NCBI GenBank assembly: GCA_035352555.1
Contig: DAOPXW010000062.1
Coordinates: forward strand, 1 to 10,771
Length of the DNA: 10,771 nucleotides
Source: UBA2922 sp035352555
GTDB taxonomy: Bacteria; Bacillota; Clostridia; Oscillospirales; Oscillospiraceae
Reading direction: 5' to 3'
The notes beneath the pieces were generated by a model that worked only from the letters and a program-made list of their open reading frames with translations, did no database searches and was not told where the DNA came from. This document shows positions 1 through 5,476 of the stretch, in pieces (position 1 is the first letter of the stretch; every line of letters starts with the position of its first letter). Both the position numbers and the translations under genes were made by a program.

Positions 1-702
1 GCGGTCAAGAGCGGCAAGGACTTCTCCGCCGCCGTCACCGCCGCCGTCGCCGACGCCACCGCCAGCACCCAGACCGGCGTGTCCGGCTCCAGCGTCACCG
101 GCGACTATGCCGACTGGCTGAAGGACGCCTCCCGCAAGACCGGCGACGTCACCGTGGTGGAATCCGCCGACACCGGCTACTATGTGGTCGAATTTGTCGG
201 CCGCAGCGACAACCACTATCAGCTGGCCGAGGCCCGCCACATTCTGGTGAAGGCTGTCGCTTCCAGCGACGGCACCTACACCGATGCCGCCAAGGCCACT
301 GCCAAGACCACCGCGCAGAAGTACTATGACGAGTGGAAGGCCGGCGCCGCTACCGAGGACAGCTTTGCCGCCCTGGCCACCAAATACTCCGAGGATACCG
401 GCTCCGCTTCCAACGGCGGTCTGTACGATTCCATCTACAAGGGCGAGATGGTCACCGAGTTCAACGATTTCGTGTTCGCCGCCGGCCGCCAGAAGGGCGA
501 CACCGCGCTTGTCTACGGCGAGACCTCCGATTACTGCGGCTATCATGTGGTCTACTATGTGGGCCTCAACAACATGCTGTGCAGCAACTATCTGGCCAAA
601 AACGCCATTGTCAGCGACGATATGAGCAAATGGCAGGACGGGCTGGTCGCCAACTACACCGCCACCCAGCAGTTCGCCATCCGCTTCGCCTCCATCGGAT
701 AA
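1..702 (+). CDS. Parvulin-type peptidyl-prolyl cis-trans isomerase, C-terminal part (5' end outside window)
   Basis: The reading frame is open from base 1 to a TAA at 700-702, giving 233 residues with no start visible, so the N-terminus lies upstream. Residues about 77-187 form a PpiC/parvulin rotamase domain: an ARHILVKA opening strand, an ALATKYSED helix, a GGLYDSIYKGEM turn, and a closing GYHVVYYVG strand. Parvulins isomerise Xaa-Pro bonds. In Firmicutes such proteins are usually PrsA/SurA-like foldases, tethered outside the membrane as lipoproteins, that help secreted proteins fold; the missing N-terminus would carry any signal peptide. The stretch before the domain is rich in Ala, Thr, Ser and Asp, as in the chaperone arm of such foldases. 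The C-terminal tail (about 190-233) is not recognised. The gene ends just before a strong intrinsic terminator. The domain is clear; the exact subfamily is uncertain. Confidence 0.85.
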   Translation, partial: AVKSGKDFSAAVTAAVADATASTQTGVSGSSVTGDYADWLKDASRKTGDVTVVESADTGYYVVEFVGRSDNHYQLAEARHILVKAVASSDGTYTDAAKATAKTTAQKYYDEWKAGAATEDSFAALATKYSEDTGSASNGGLYDSIYKGEMVTEFNDFVFAAGRQKGDTALVYGETSDYCGYHVVYYVGLNNMLCSNYLAKNAIVSDDMSKWQDGLVANYTATQQFAIRFASIG

Positions 703-720
703 GACCGGGAAGTTAACGCC

Positions 721-749
721 AAAAGCCGCCCCGCCGGGGCGGCTTTTTT
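721..749 (+). terminator. Intrinsic terminator after the parvulin gene
   Basis: AAAAGCCGCCCC (721-732) pairs perfectly with GGGGCGGCTTTT (736-747) around a GCC loop, and the U tract runs from 744 to 749. It starts 18 bases after the parvulin stop codon and ends only 12 bases before the tcdA start codon. Confidence 0.9.
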
Positions 750-761
750 GAAAGGTACGCT

Positions 762-1472
762 ATGGATGAAAGAACGATGCGGGCCCGTATGCTGCTGGGC
801 GCGCCCGCCATGGAAAAACTCAGGAACAGCCATGTGGCCGTGTTCGGCCTGGGCGGTGTGGGCTCCTGGTGCGCCGAGGCGCTGTGCCGCTGCGGCGTGG
901 GCAGCCTGACGCTGGTGGATTCGGACGACGTCAGTGTCACCAACATCAACCGCCAGCTCTGCGCGCTGACCTCCACCGTGGGCCGGGGCAAGACCGAGGT
1001 GCTGGCCGCAAGACTGGCCGACATCAATCCGGACGCGCGCATCCGCCCGCTGCGGGGCCTCTACAGCGCCGACACCCGGGAGGACTTTTTTGCCGATTAC
1101 GACTACCTCGTGGACGCCATCGACCTGGTGTCCTGCAAGGTGGACCTCATCCAAACAGCCCTGAGCCGGGGCATTCCCATCGTCTCCGCGCTGGGTACCG
1201 GCAACAAGACGGACGCGCGGCAGCTGACCATCACCGACATCTCCGCCACCCACGGCTGCCCGCTGGCGCGGGTGGTGCGCAAGGAGCTGCGGGCGGCGGG
1301 CATCGACCACCACACCGTGGTCTACAGCCCGGAGGAGGGCCTGACGCCGCTGCCGCTGGAGGCCCCGCCTCCCGGGCGGCGCAGCGTGCCCGGCTCGCTG
1401 GTGTGGGTACCCGCCGCGGCGGGTCTGCTGCTGTGCCAGCACGTGGTGCTGTCGCTGACCGAGGCAAAATAA
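762..1472 (+). CDS. tcdA: tRNA threonylcarbamoyladenosine dehydratase (ThiF/MoeB/E1-like superfamily)
   Basis: This 236-residue protein belongs to the adenylating E1-like superfamily. The ATP-binding glycine loop is GLGGVGS at residues 29-35. DSDDV follows at 53-57, and NINRQ (61-65) matches the TcdA/CsdL signature NxNRQ. The C-terminus has the PGS...VPAAAGLLL segment typical of TcdA rather than of ThiF or MoeB. TcdA uses ATP to dehydrate t6A at position 37 of ANN-decoding tRNAs to the cyclic form ct6A, in the cytoplasm. The length is slightly shorter than the E. coli protein (about 268). The ATG at 762 has a weak ribosome site (AAAGG, 751-755). It starts so close after the terminator that no separate promoter fits between them, so expression probably depends on read-through or on a start site inside the upstream gene. 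The gene converges on the lysoplasmalogenase gene. Confidence 0.9.
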   Translation: MDERTMRARMLLGAPAMEKLRNSHVAVFGLGGVGSWCAEALCRCGVGSLTLVDSDDVSVTNINRQLCALTSTVGRGKTEVLAARLADINPDARIRPLRGLYSADTREDFFADYDYLVDAIDLVSCKVDLIQTALSRGIPIVSALGTGNKTDARQLTITDISATHGCPLARVVRKELRAAGIDHHTVVYSPEEGLTPLPLEAPPPGRRSVPGSLVWVPAAAGLLLCQHVVLSLTEAK

Positions 1473-1475
1473 AAC

Positions 1476-1511
1476 GGAACCCCGATGTTTCACGGGAAAC
1501 ATCGGGGTTCC
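1476..1511. terminator. Bidirectional hairpin terminator between convergent genes, with a parS-like core
   Basis: A perfect 15-base inverted repeat (1476-1490 with 1497-1511) encloses a CACGGG loop. It lies 3 bases after the tcdA stop and 7 bases beyond the stop of the minus-strand lysoplasmalogenase gene. Read on the minus strand, the stem is followed by a U-rich stretch (GTTTTATTTTG), so it is a convincing terminator for that gene. On the plus strand the U run (1517-1520) is short and offset by five bases. The centre, 1486-1501, reads TGTTTCACGGGAAACA, one base from the ParB/Spo0J site TGTTTCACGTGAAACA. Confidence 0.8.
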
Positions 1512-1518
1512 GGCGGTT

Positions 1519-2211
1519 TTAGAGCACAAACAGCAGAATCAGCGAGAAACCGAAGAAGATCTGCGCCGAGTAGTAGAGGATGTGCAGCACCCGGCTGCGG
1601 TCGTCGGAGCGGTGAGCGCCGAAGTCGTCGGCGAGGAGCAGGCCGTCGCTGACGGCAAAGAACAGTCCGCCGATGGCGAACAGCACGGTGCCGGGACTGA
1701 AGGCAAAGACCGCGCAGCCCGCGGCGCAGCCGGCCATGAACAGCGCCAGCGCCATCGACAGGATGCCGGGCGGCAGACAGCCGCCGGCCCTGACCTTCTG
1801 CCTTTTCAGATACAGCGCCGACAGCAGCAGCCCGGCCGCGGCGTACGGCACGGCCACATACAGCGCTTTCATTGTAAAGGACAGCAGCGCGGCAATGTAC
1901 AATCCATGGCCCACGGCGAAAAAGGCCGAGCCGCCGCCGAAGAACAGACCGAAGCGGTTGGGGTAGACGCGGCGCAGCCCCAGCAGCACATCCCCCACAA
2001 AGCCGCAGCACAGCCCGCCCAGCACCAGATAGCCGAACCGGGTGTACCAGCAGCCGGCGGCGCCGATGGCGCCCACGCCCACATAGCAGGCCGAGGCCAG
2101 CGCTGTCAGCCCCAGCGCCCTGCGGCGTTCCTTCTTGGCCGCGGCGTTGACAGCGGCGTTGGCCGCCACACAGCAGCCGAAGGCCAGCGCGATCATGGCG
2201 ATGAACTGCAA
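1519..2211 (-). CDS. YhhN/TMEM86-family membrane protein, probable lysoplasmalogenase
   Basis: A 230-residue, very hydrophobic protein with about eight predicted membrane helices (roughly 1-22, 32-52, 60-79, 88-112, 115-134, 148-170, 174-194, 208-230). It carries the YhhN family landmarks: GDVLLGL at 73-79, GHGLY at 101-105, and a polar SDGLLLADDF at 188-197. Characterised family members cleave the vinyl-ether bond of lysoplasmalogens, releasing an aldehyde and a glycerophospho-alcohol. That fits a clostridial membrane containing plasmalogens. The start is taken as TTG at 2211 because a strong AAGGAGG site sits 7 bases upstream; the next in-frame ATG (residue 6) lacks this spacing. The ribosome site overlaps the stop codon of the EamA gene, so the two genes are probably co-transcribed and translationally coupled. 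The family is clear; activity is inferred. Confidence 0.8.
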   Translation of the reverse strand: MQFIAMIALAFGCCVAANAAVNAAAKKERRRALGLTALASACYVGVGAIGAAGCWYTRFGYLVLGGLCCGFVGDVLLGLRRVYPNRFGLFFGGGSAFFAVGHGLYIAALLSFTMKALYVAVPYAAAGLLLSALYLKRQKVRAGGCLPPGILSMALALFMAGCAAGCAVFAFSPGTVLFAIGGLFFAVSDGLLLADDFGAHRSDDRSRVLHILYYSAQIFFGFSLILLFVL

Positions 2212-2223
2212 AATACGGCCTCC

Positions 2224-3102
2224 TTAGCCTTCCAGAGCGGGCTTTTTGGCAAAGCGCAGTTCGCCGAACAGCGCGCCGCCCAGGATCAGTACCGCGCCCG
2301 CTATCTGTATCCCCGTCATCCGCTCGCCCAAAAACAGCGCGGAGAACACCACGGCGGACAGCGGGTCCACATAGCAGCACAGGGCCACGGTCTGGCCCGG
2401 CAGCCGCTGCATGGAGGAGAAATACATCCAGCAGGCAAAGCCGGAATTGACAATGCCCAGAATCAGCACATAAACGAGCTCCCGGCCCGGCGCGATGGCG
2501 AAGGGAAATTCTCCGATGACCAGCAGGTAGGCCAGAATGACGAAAAAGCCGATGAACAGCTGCGCCAGCGTGGAGCTGAGACCCGAGACGTGCCGGATAT
2601 TCTTGTTGGAGACGATGAGCGTGGCGTACAGCAGCGCCGCCGCGCCCGCGCACGCGATGCCCCGGGCCGAGCTGCCCGCCGCGCCGGCCACGCCGGTGAT
2701 GCACACCATGCCCGCAATCACCGCGGCGATGGCCGCCAGCTTGTTCCAGGTGAGCTTTTCCTTGAACAGGACGGGGGACAGGGCCATGACCACGATGGGG
2801 CCGCAGTAATAGACCAGCGTGCCGATGCTGACGGAGGCGTAGCGGTAAGCCTCGAACAGAAACACCCAGTTGGCGCCAAGACACACGCCGGAGATAAGCA
2901 CCGGCACCAGATCGGGCTTGTATTGTTTCAAAGAGAATTCCTTTTTGGCCAGCACCGCCAGCAGCAGAACCAGGCTGCCGAAGAAGGTGCGCGTCAGCAC
3001 GATCTGCGCGCTGGACAGGGCGATATTTGTCACGAGCAGGCCGTTGGTGCCGAAGATCAGCATGGAACCGATAAATTTGATATAATCCGCTTTTTTGCCC
3101 AT
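2224..3102 (-). CDS. EamA-family (drug/metabolite transporter superfamily) permease
   Basis: A 292-residue membrane protein with two EamA repeats of about five helices each (roughly 5-137 and 147-283). The end of the second repeat, LFLGERMTGIQIAGAVLILGG (about 257-276), is the usual EamA closing pattern, and the first repeat ends similarly with LFKEKLTWNKLAA. Members move small metabolites, often amino acids or nucleoside derivatives, outward across the cytoplasmic membrane; the substrate cannot be read here. The ATG at 3102 is chosen because AAAGGCGG lies 8-15 bases before it. A TTG at 3120 would add six residues but has no ribosome site. A promoter is visible just upstream on the same strand. 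The lysoplasmalogenase gene follows 12 bases after the stop. Confidence 0.85.
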   Translation of the reverse strand: MGKKADYIKFIGSMLIFGTNGLLVTNIALSSAQIVLTRTFFGSLVLLLAVLAKKEFSLKQYKPDLVPVLISGVCLGANWVFLFEAYRYASVSIGTLVYYCGPIVVMALSPVLFKEKLTWNKLAAIAAVIAGMVCITGVAGAAGSSARGIACAGAAALLYATLIVSNKNIRHVSGLSSTLAQLFIGFFVILAYLLVIGEFPFAIAPGRELVYVLILGIVNSGFACWMYFSSMQRLPGQTVALCCYVDPLSAVVFSALFLGERMTGIQIAGAVLILGGALFGELRFAKKPALEG

Positions 3103-3134
3103 GACGCCGCCGCCTTTCAAAGGAAGATTTTTTC

Positions 3135-3163
3135 AGTGTATCACCATTTCCCGGCGTTGTAAA
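3135..3163 (-). promoter_or_regulatory. Sigma-A-type promoter of the eamA-yhhN unit
   Basis: Read on the minus strand, TTTACA (3163-3158) and TACACT (3140-3135) are separated by exactly 17 bases, and TGA before the -10 box gives an extended -10 (TGnTACACT). The predicted start near 3128 leaves a leader of about 26 bases before the ATG at 3102. Confidence 0.6.
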
Positions 3164-3183
3164 TCGTCAAAACCGGGCATAAT
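3157..3183 (+). promoter_or_regulatory. Possible promoter of the 64-residue protein gene, overlapping the divergent one
   Basis: A good -10 box CATAAT (3178-3183) lies 24 bases before the start codon of the small gene. The only -35-like match, TTGTAA (3157-3162), gives a short 15-base spacer and overlaps the -35 box of the minus-strand promoter. If real, RNA polymerase could occupy only one of the two promoters at a time. Confidence 0.3.
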
Positions 3184-3207
3184 GGCAGAAAAAAGGAGGC
3201 GCTTTTC

Positions 3208-3402
3208 ATGAAACGGAAAAAACAGGGCCTGGCCGACGACCCCAACCCCGCCGCCGATCCGGTGATCGGCCCGCCGGAGAGCAGCTACGACATGGTGAAC
3301 AAATACGGCACCTACAATATTCAGGATACCGCGGCCACGCCCAACGCCTTGCCCGCCATCGCCCAGGGCCTGCCCCGGAAGGGGAAGGGCAAAAAACAGT
3401 AA
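3208..3402 (+). CDS. Small protein of unknown function (64 residues)
   Basis: The ATG at 3208 follows a strong ribosome site (AAGGAGG, about 3193-3199), which argues for translation. The protein has basic ends (KRKK at 2-5; RKGKGKK at 57-63) around a Pro/Gly-rich, polar middle that includes VIGPPESSYDMVNKYGTYN (19-37) and ALPAIAQGLP (47-56). It has no signal peptide, membrane helix, Cys pair or recognisable DNA-binding motif. The middle segment gives an impression of a conserved clostridial small-protein family, but I cannot name one and attach no function. It is divergent from the EamA gene and separated from the GntR gene by 168 bases with that gene's own promoter, so it is probably its own unit. 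Low-complexity ends and lack of hydrophobic stretches suggest a largely disordered cytoplasmic protein, perhaps binding nucleic acid through its basic tails (inference). Confidence 0.65.
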   Translation: MKRKKQGLADDPNPAADPVIGPPESSYDMVNKYGTYNIQDTAATPNALPAIAQGLPRKGKGKKQ

Positions 3403-3410
3403 CGGCGCCT

Positions 3411-3434
3411 TCCGGCGGAGATTTCTCCGCCGGA
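3411..3434 (+). terminator. Hairpin after the small gene, possible weak terminator
   Basis: TCCGGCGGAGA (3411-3421) and TCTCCGCCGGA (3424-3434) form a near-perfect palindrome 9 bases after the stop codon of the small gene. No U run follows directly; the next T tract is at 3490-3496. It may protect the 3' end or terminate inefficiently. Confidence 0.45.
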
Positions 3435-3488
3435 CAGCGCGCTTTACACCGATGAATTTAATCCGGCACACCCGACCGGGAGAACCGT

Positions 3489-3546
3489 CTTTTTTTGCAA
3501 AAAAAGCGACAAAAACTTGACACCTGCCGCTTTGATGGATTATCAT
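3489..3546 (+). promoter_or_regulatory. GntR gene promoter with upstream A/T tracts
   Basis: TTGACA (3517-3522), an 18-base spacer and TATCAT (3541-3546) form a good sigma-A promoter 24 bases before the start codon. Immediately upstream is an 18-base palindrome, C-T7-GC-A7-G (3489-3506), followed by another A5 run (3511-3515). The T7, A7 and A5 tracts are centred near 3493, 3502 and 3513, about one helical turn apart, as in curved DNA or an UP element. Confidence 0.65.
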
Positions 3547-3570
3547 GCTATACCGAGGCGGTGATGCGTC

Positions 3571-4278
3571 ATGGAACTGGATAAAATTCAGGTCACGTCC
3601 ACCAAGATCCCCGAGCTGGTCATGAACAGCCTGCTGGACGCGATCAATACCGGGAAAATTCAGGTAAATCAGGAGCTTCCTCCGGAGCGGGAGCTTTCGG
3701 AGGCACTGGGCGTGGGCCGCGGGTCGCTGCGCGAATCGCTGGCCGTGCTGGAGTTCATGGGCGTCATCGAGACCCGGGGCAACCGCAAGGTCGTCATCAA
3801 GGACGCCGCCTATTTCCGCAAGGCGCTGTCCTTTGTGCGCATGAGCGAATACACCGATACCTTTGAGGACTTCATGGAGTTCCGACGCTCCAACGAGCTG
3901 GCCATCGTGAAGCTGGCCTGCGAACGGGCCACCGGGGAGGACCTGGAGAATATCGACAAATGCGTGGAGCGGCTGGCCAGCAATCCCTCGGATTACCAGG
4001 CCGACGTGGATTTCCACATCGAGCTGGCCAAAGCCAGCCACAACATGATCTTCGCCACCATCATGGACTATGTGAATTATATGATCCTGGACCTGCGGAT
4101 GCGCTTCTTCGCCCTGCCCAATTACCACGACAAGACCGTATCCGCCCACCGGCGGATCTACGAGGCCGTGAAGGACAGGGACGGCGAGCGCGCCGCCATG
4201 GAAATGAGCCGCCACCTGAGTATTATCGAAGCCTACACCTCCGAGGAGAACAAAGAAACGGCCTCGTCTGAAGATTAA
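3571..4278 (+). CDS. GntR-family transcriptional regulator, FadR/FCD subfamily
   Basis: The 235-residue protein has a winged helix-turn-helix at about residues 10-77, with PPERELSEALGVGRGSLRES (37-56) and a wing ending ETRGNR (67-72). An all-helical FCD effector domain spans about 97-217. The usual FCD metal/carboxylate pocket residues are present: Asp145 and His149 (in DVDFH), His193 and His215. FCD regulators such as PdhR and LldR bind small carboxylates (pyruvate, lactate and similar), usually losing DNA affinity on binding. The gene has its own promoter, and a TGGT-N3-ACCA site lies in front of the next operon, so it probably represses transport and 2-oxo acid dehydrogenase genes until the substrate appears (inference). 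The ribosome site is a modest GAGGCGG 10-16 bases upstream. No good copy of the operator was found in front of this gene itself. The family is certain; the effector is unknown. Confidence 0.9.
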   Translation: MELDKIQVTSTKIPELVMNSLLDAINTGKIQVNQELPPERELSEALGVGRGSLRESLAVLEFMGVIETRGNRKVVIKDAAYFRKALSFVRMSEYTDTFEDFMEFRRSNELAIVKLACERATGEDLENIDKCVERLASNPSDYQADVDFHIELAKASHNMIFATIMDYVNYMILDLRMRFFALPNYHDKTVSAHRRIYEAVKDRDGERAAMEMSRHLSIIEAYTSEENKETASSED

Positions 4279-4354
4279 GTACAAAAAAGTTCACAGGGTT
4301 TTGTGGAAAGCGACGATTTTTGAGAAAAAACCGCCGCTTTTCTTATTTACATTC

Positions 4355-4382
4355 TTGACATTTCGCAAGGTCATGTTATCTT
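4355..4382 (+). promoter_or_regulatory. Promoter of the PPC/DUF296-TRAP operon
   Basis: A perfect TTGACA (4355-4360) is followed after 16 bases by TATCTT (4377-4382), preceded by TGT, which gives an extended -10. The start is predicted near 4389. It sits in the AT-rich gap 4279-4429, which has no gene and no strong terminator for the GntR gene, so some read-through from gntR is possible. Confidence 0.6.
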
Positions 4383-4412
4383 TGGTATAAGAATGCGCAT
4401 GGTCATACCAAA
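4381..4412 (+). promoter_or_regulatory. Probable operator for the FCD/GntR regulator
   Basis: TGGTCATACCA (4400-4410) exactly fits TGGT-N3-ACCA, the core operator of many FadR/FCD regulators. A further half-site, TTTGGTAT (4381-4388), mirrors ATACCAAA (4405-4412). The sites cover the predicted transcription start and first 20 or so transcribed bases, a position suited to repression. Binding by the neighbouring regulator is inferred. Confidence 0.65.
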
Positions 4413-4429
4413 CAACGGAGGTAGCATCA

Positions 4430-4897
4430 ATGATAGATTCGGCAGCCGGAACGTTCGGCAGGGTGGTGGCCTTCCGTCTCTCCCCGGGAGAGGATCTGCT
4501 GGACGGCATCCAGTCCACCTGCGAAAAATACGGCATCCACAACGGCGTCATCCTCAGCGGCATCGGCAGTCTGAACGGCGCGACGTTTTTCGATCCCGTG
4601 GCCCTGCCGGGTACCAAGGCGGGCTACGGCTACAGCGAGCCCATCGTCAGGACGGGCCCCACGGAGCTGATCTCGGCTTCCGGGTGCGTGTGCCAGGGCG
4701 AGCGCGGGGAGGTGCTGCTGCACGTCCACTGCTGCTTCGCCGACAGCGACGGGAACACTTTTTCCGGCCATCTCATCCCGGGCAACCGCGTGCTTCTCAC
4801 GGCGGATCTGGTGATCGGCGAGTTCGACGGCATCCTGATGGACCGCCGGATGGAGGAGGATCTGGGCGTGTACATCGTCCATCCCCGCCAAATGTAG
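4430..4897 (+). CDS. PPC-domain (DUF296) protein of unknown function
   Basis: The 155-residue protein is a single PPC/DUF296 domain. Its landmarks are GEDLLDGI (20-27), SGIGSLNGATFF (43-54), ELISASGCV (79-87), LHVHCCFAD (97-105), GNTFSGHL (108-115) and VLLTADLVIGEFDG (121-134). The fold is best known from plant AHL proteins fused to AT-hooks, where it mediates trimer formation; bacterial stand-alone versions are annotated as DNA-binding only by analogy. His98, His100 and His114 are placed like a metal site, so an enzymatic or ligand-binding role is equally possible (inference). There is no AT-hook here. The start follows GGAGG at 4417-4421 with 8-base spacing. It is the first gene of the unit that continues into the TRAP permeases 39 bases later, under the operator-bearing promoter, which ties it to handling of the imported carboxylate. 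Confidence 0.8.
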   Translation: MIDSAAGTFGRVVAFRLSPGEDLLDGIQSTCEKYGIHNGVILSGIGSLNGATFFDPVALPGTKAGYGYSEPIVRTGPTELISASGCVCQGERGEVLLHVHCCFADSDGNTFSGHLIPGNRVLLTADLVIGEFDGILMDRRMEEDLGVYIVHPRQM

Positions 4898-4936
4898 TTC
4901 TTTCCCGGCGCGGCCGGTTAGCAAAGGAGGATTCGA

Positions 4937-5476
4937 ATGAAAGCGTACAAAGTGTACAAAAAGATCATGGATGTGTTCACCGGGGTCGAGAAGGGCATCG
5001 CCGCGTTCACGCTGGCGCTGGTCACGATCATCACATTCGGCAACGTGCTCTCCCGGTATATCCTGCCAACCTCTTGGTCCTTCACCGAGGAGTTGGTCAT
5101 CAACGTGTTTGTCCTGATGTCCATGCTGGGCGTGGCTATCTGCGCCAGGGACGAGGGCGGTCTGGTGAGCATGGCGCTGTTCAGCGGCGTCCTGCCCCGC
5201 AGGGGACAGCGGATCCTGAATATCGTCATGGTCCTGTTCGGGCTGGTCTTCTGCTATGTCCTCATCAAGTACGGCTTTATCCGCGTGGACAAGCTCATCG
5301 CCAACCACAAGCGCACCGACGTGCTGCGCGTGCTGGAGTGGAAATTCGCGCTGGCCGTCCCCGTGGGCGGCGTGTGCATGGCGCTGCATCTGGTGGAGTT
5401 CGCCATTGACAACATCCACTTCATGATCCACGGCGAAGAAGGCTATCAAGGCGGCGGGGAGGTATACACGCAATGA
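4937..5476 (+). CDS. dctQ: TRAP transporter small permease (DctQ family)
   Basis: A 179-residue protein with four membrane helices (about 20-38, 51-70, 93-112, 138-158), the normal DctQ size and layout. NVLSRY (36-41) followed by SWSFTEEL (46-53) is the family's signature between helices 1 and 2. With DctM it forms the membrane part of a TRAP transporter, which uses a Na+ or H+ gradient to import carboxylates delivered by the external binding protein DctP. The ATG follows AAAGGAGG (about 4923-4930). Its TGA overlaps the start of dctM in an ATGA (5473-5476), the usual sign of translational coupling. The C-terminal tail (163-179) is polar and Gly-rich. The symbol names the family only; the substrate is not known to be a C4-dicarboxylate. 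Confidence 0.9.
   Translation: MKAYKVYKKIMDVFTGVEKGIAAFTLALVTIITFGNVLSRYILPTSWSFTEELVINVFVLMSMLGVAICARDEGGLVSMALFSGVLPRRGQRILNIVMVLFGLVFCYVLIKYGFIRVDKLIANHKRTDVLRVLEWKFALAVPVGGVCMALHLVEFAIDNIHFMIHGEEGYQGGGEVYTQ

Noticed and set aside
3103..3120. TTG start at 3120 for the EamA gene
   Set aside because: It has no ribosome site and would place the good AAAGGCGG site inside the coding region; ATG 3102 fits better.
1582..3162. 526-codon plus-strand open frame opposite the EamA and YhhN genes
   Set aside because: Low-complexity His/Gln/Ala/Arg-rich shadow. The minus-strand genes have family motifs, ribosome sites and a promoter.
3547..3560. Possible autoregulatory operator (ATGCTATACCGA) between the gntR promoter and its start
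   Set aside because: The half-sites have a two-base instead of three-base centre and mismatches in both arms, so it does not fit TGGT-N3-ACCA.
4301..4318. Catabolite-repression (cre)-like sequence near GTGGAAAGCGACG
   Set aside because: The central CG is shifted by one base relative to the TGNAANCGNWNNCA consensus and the right half does not match.
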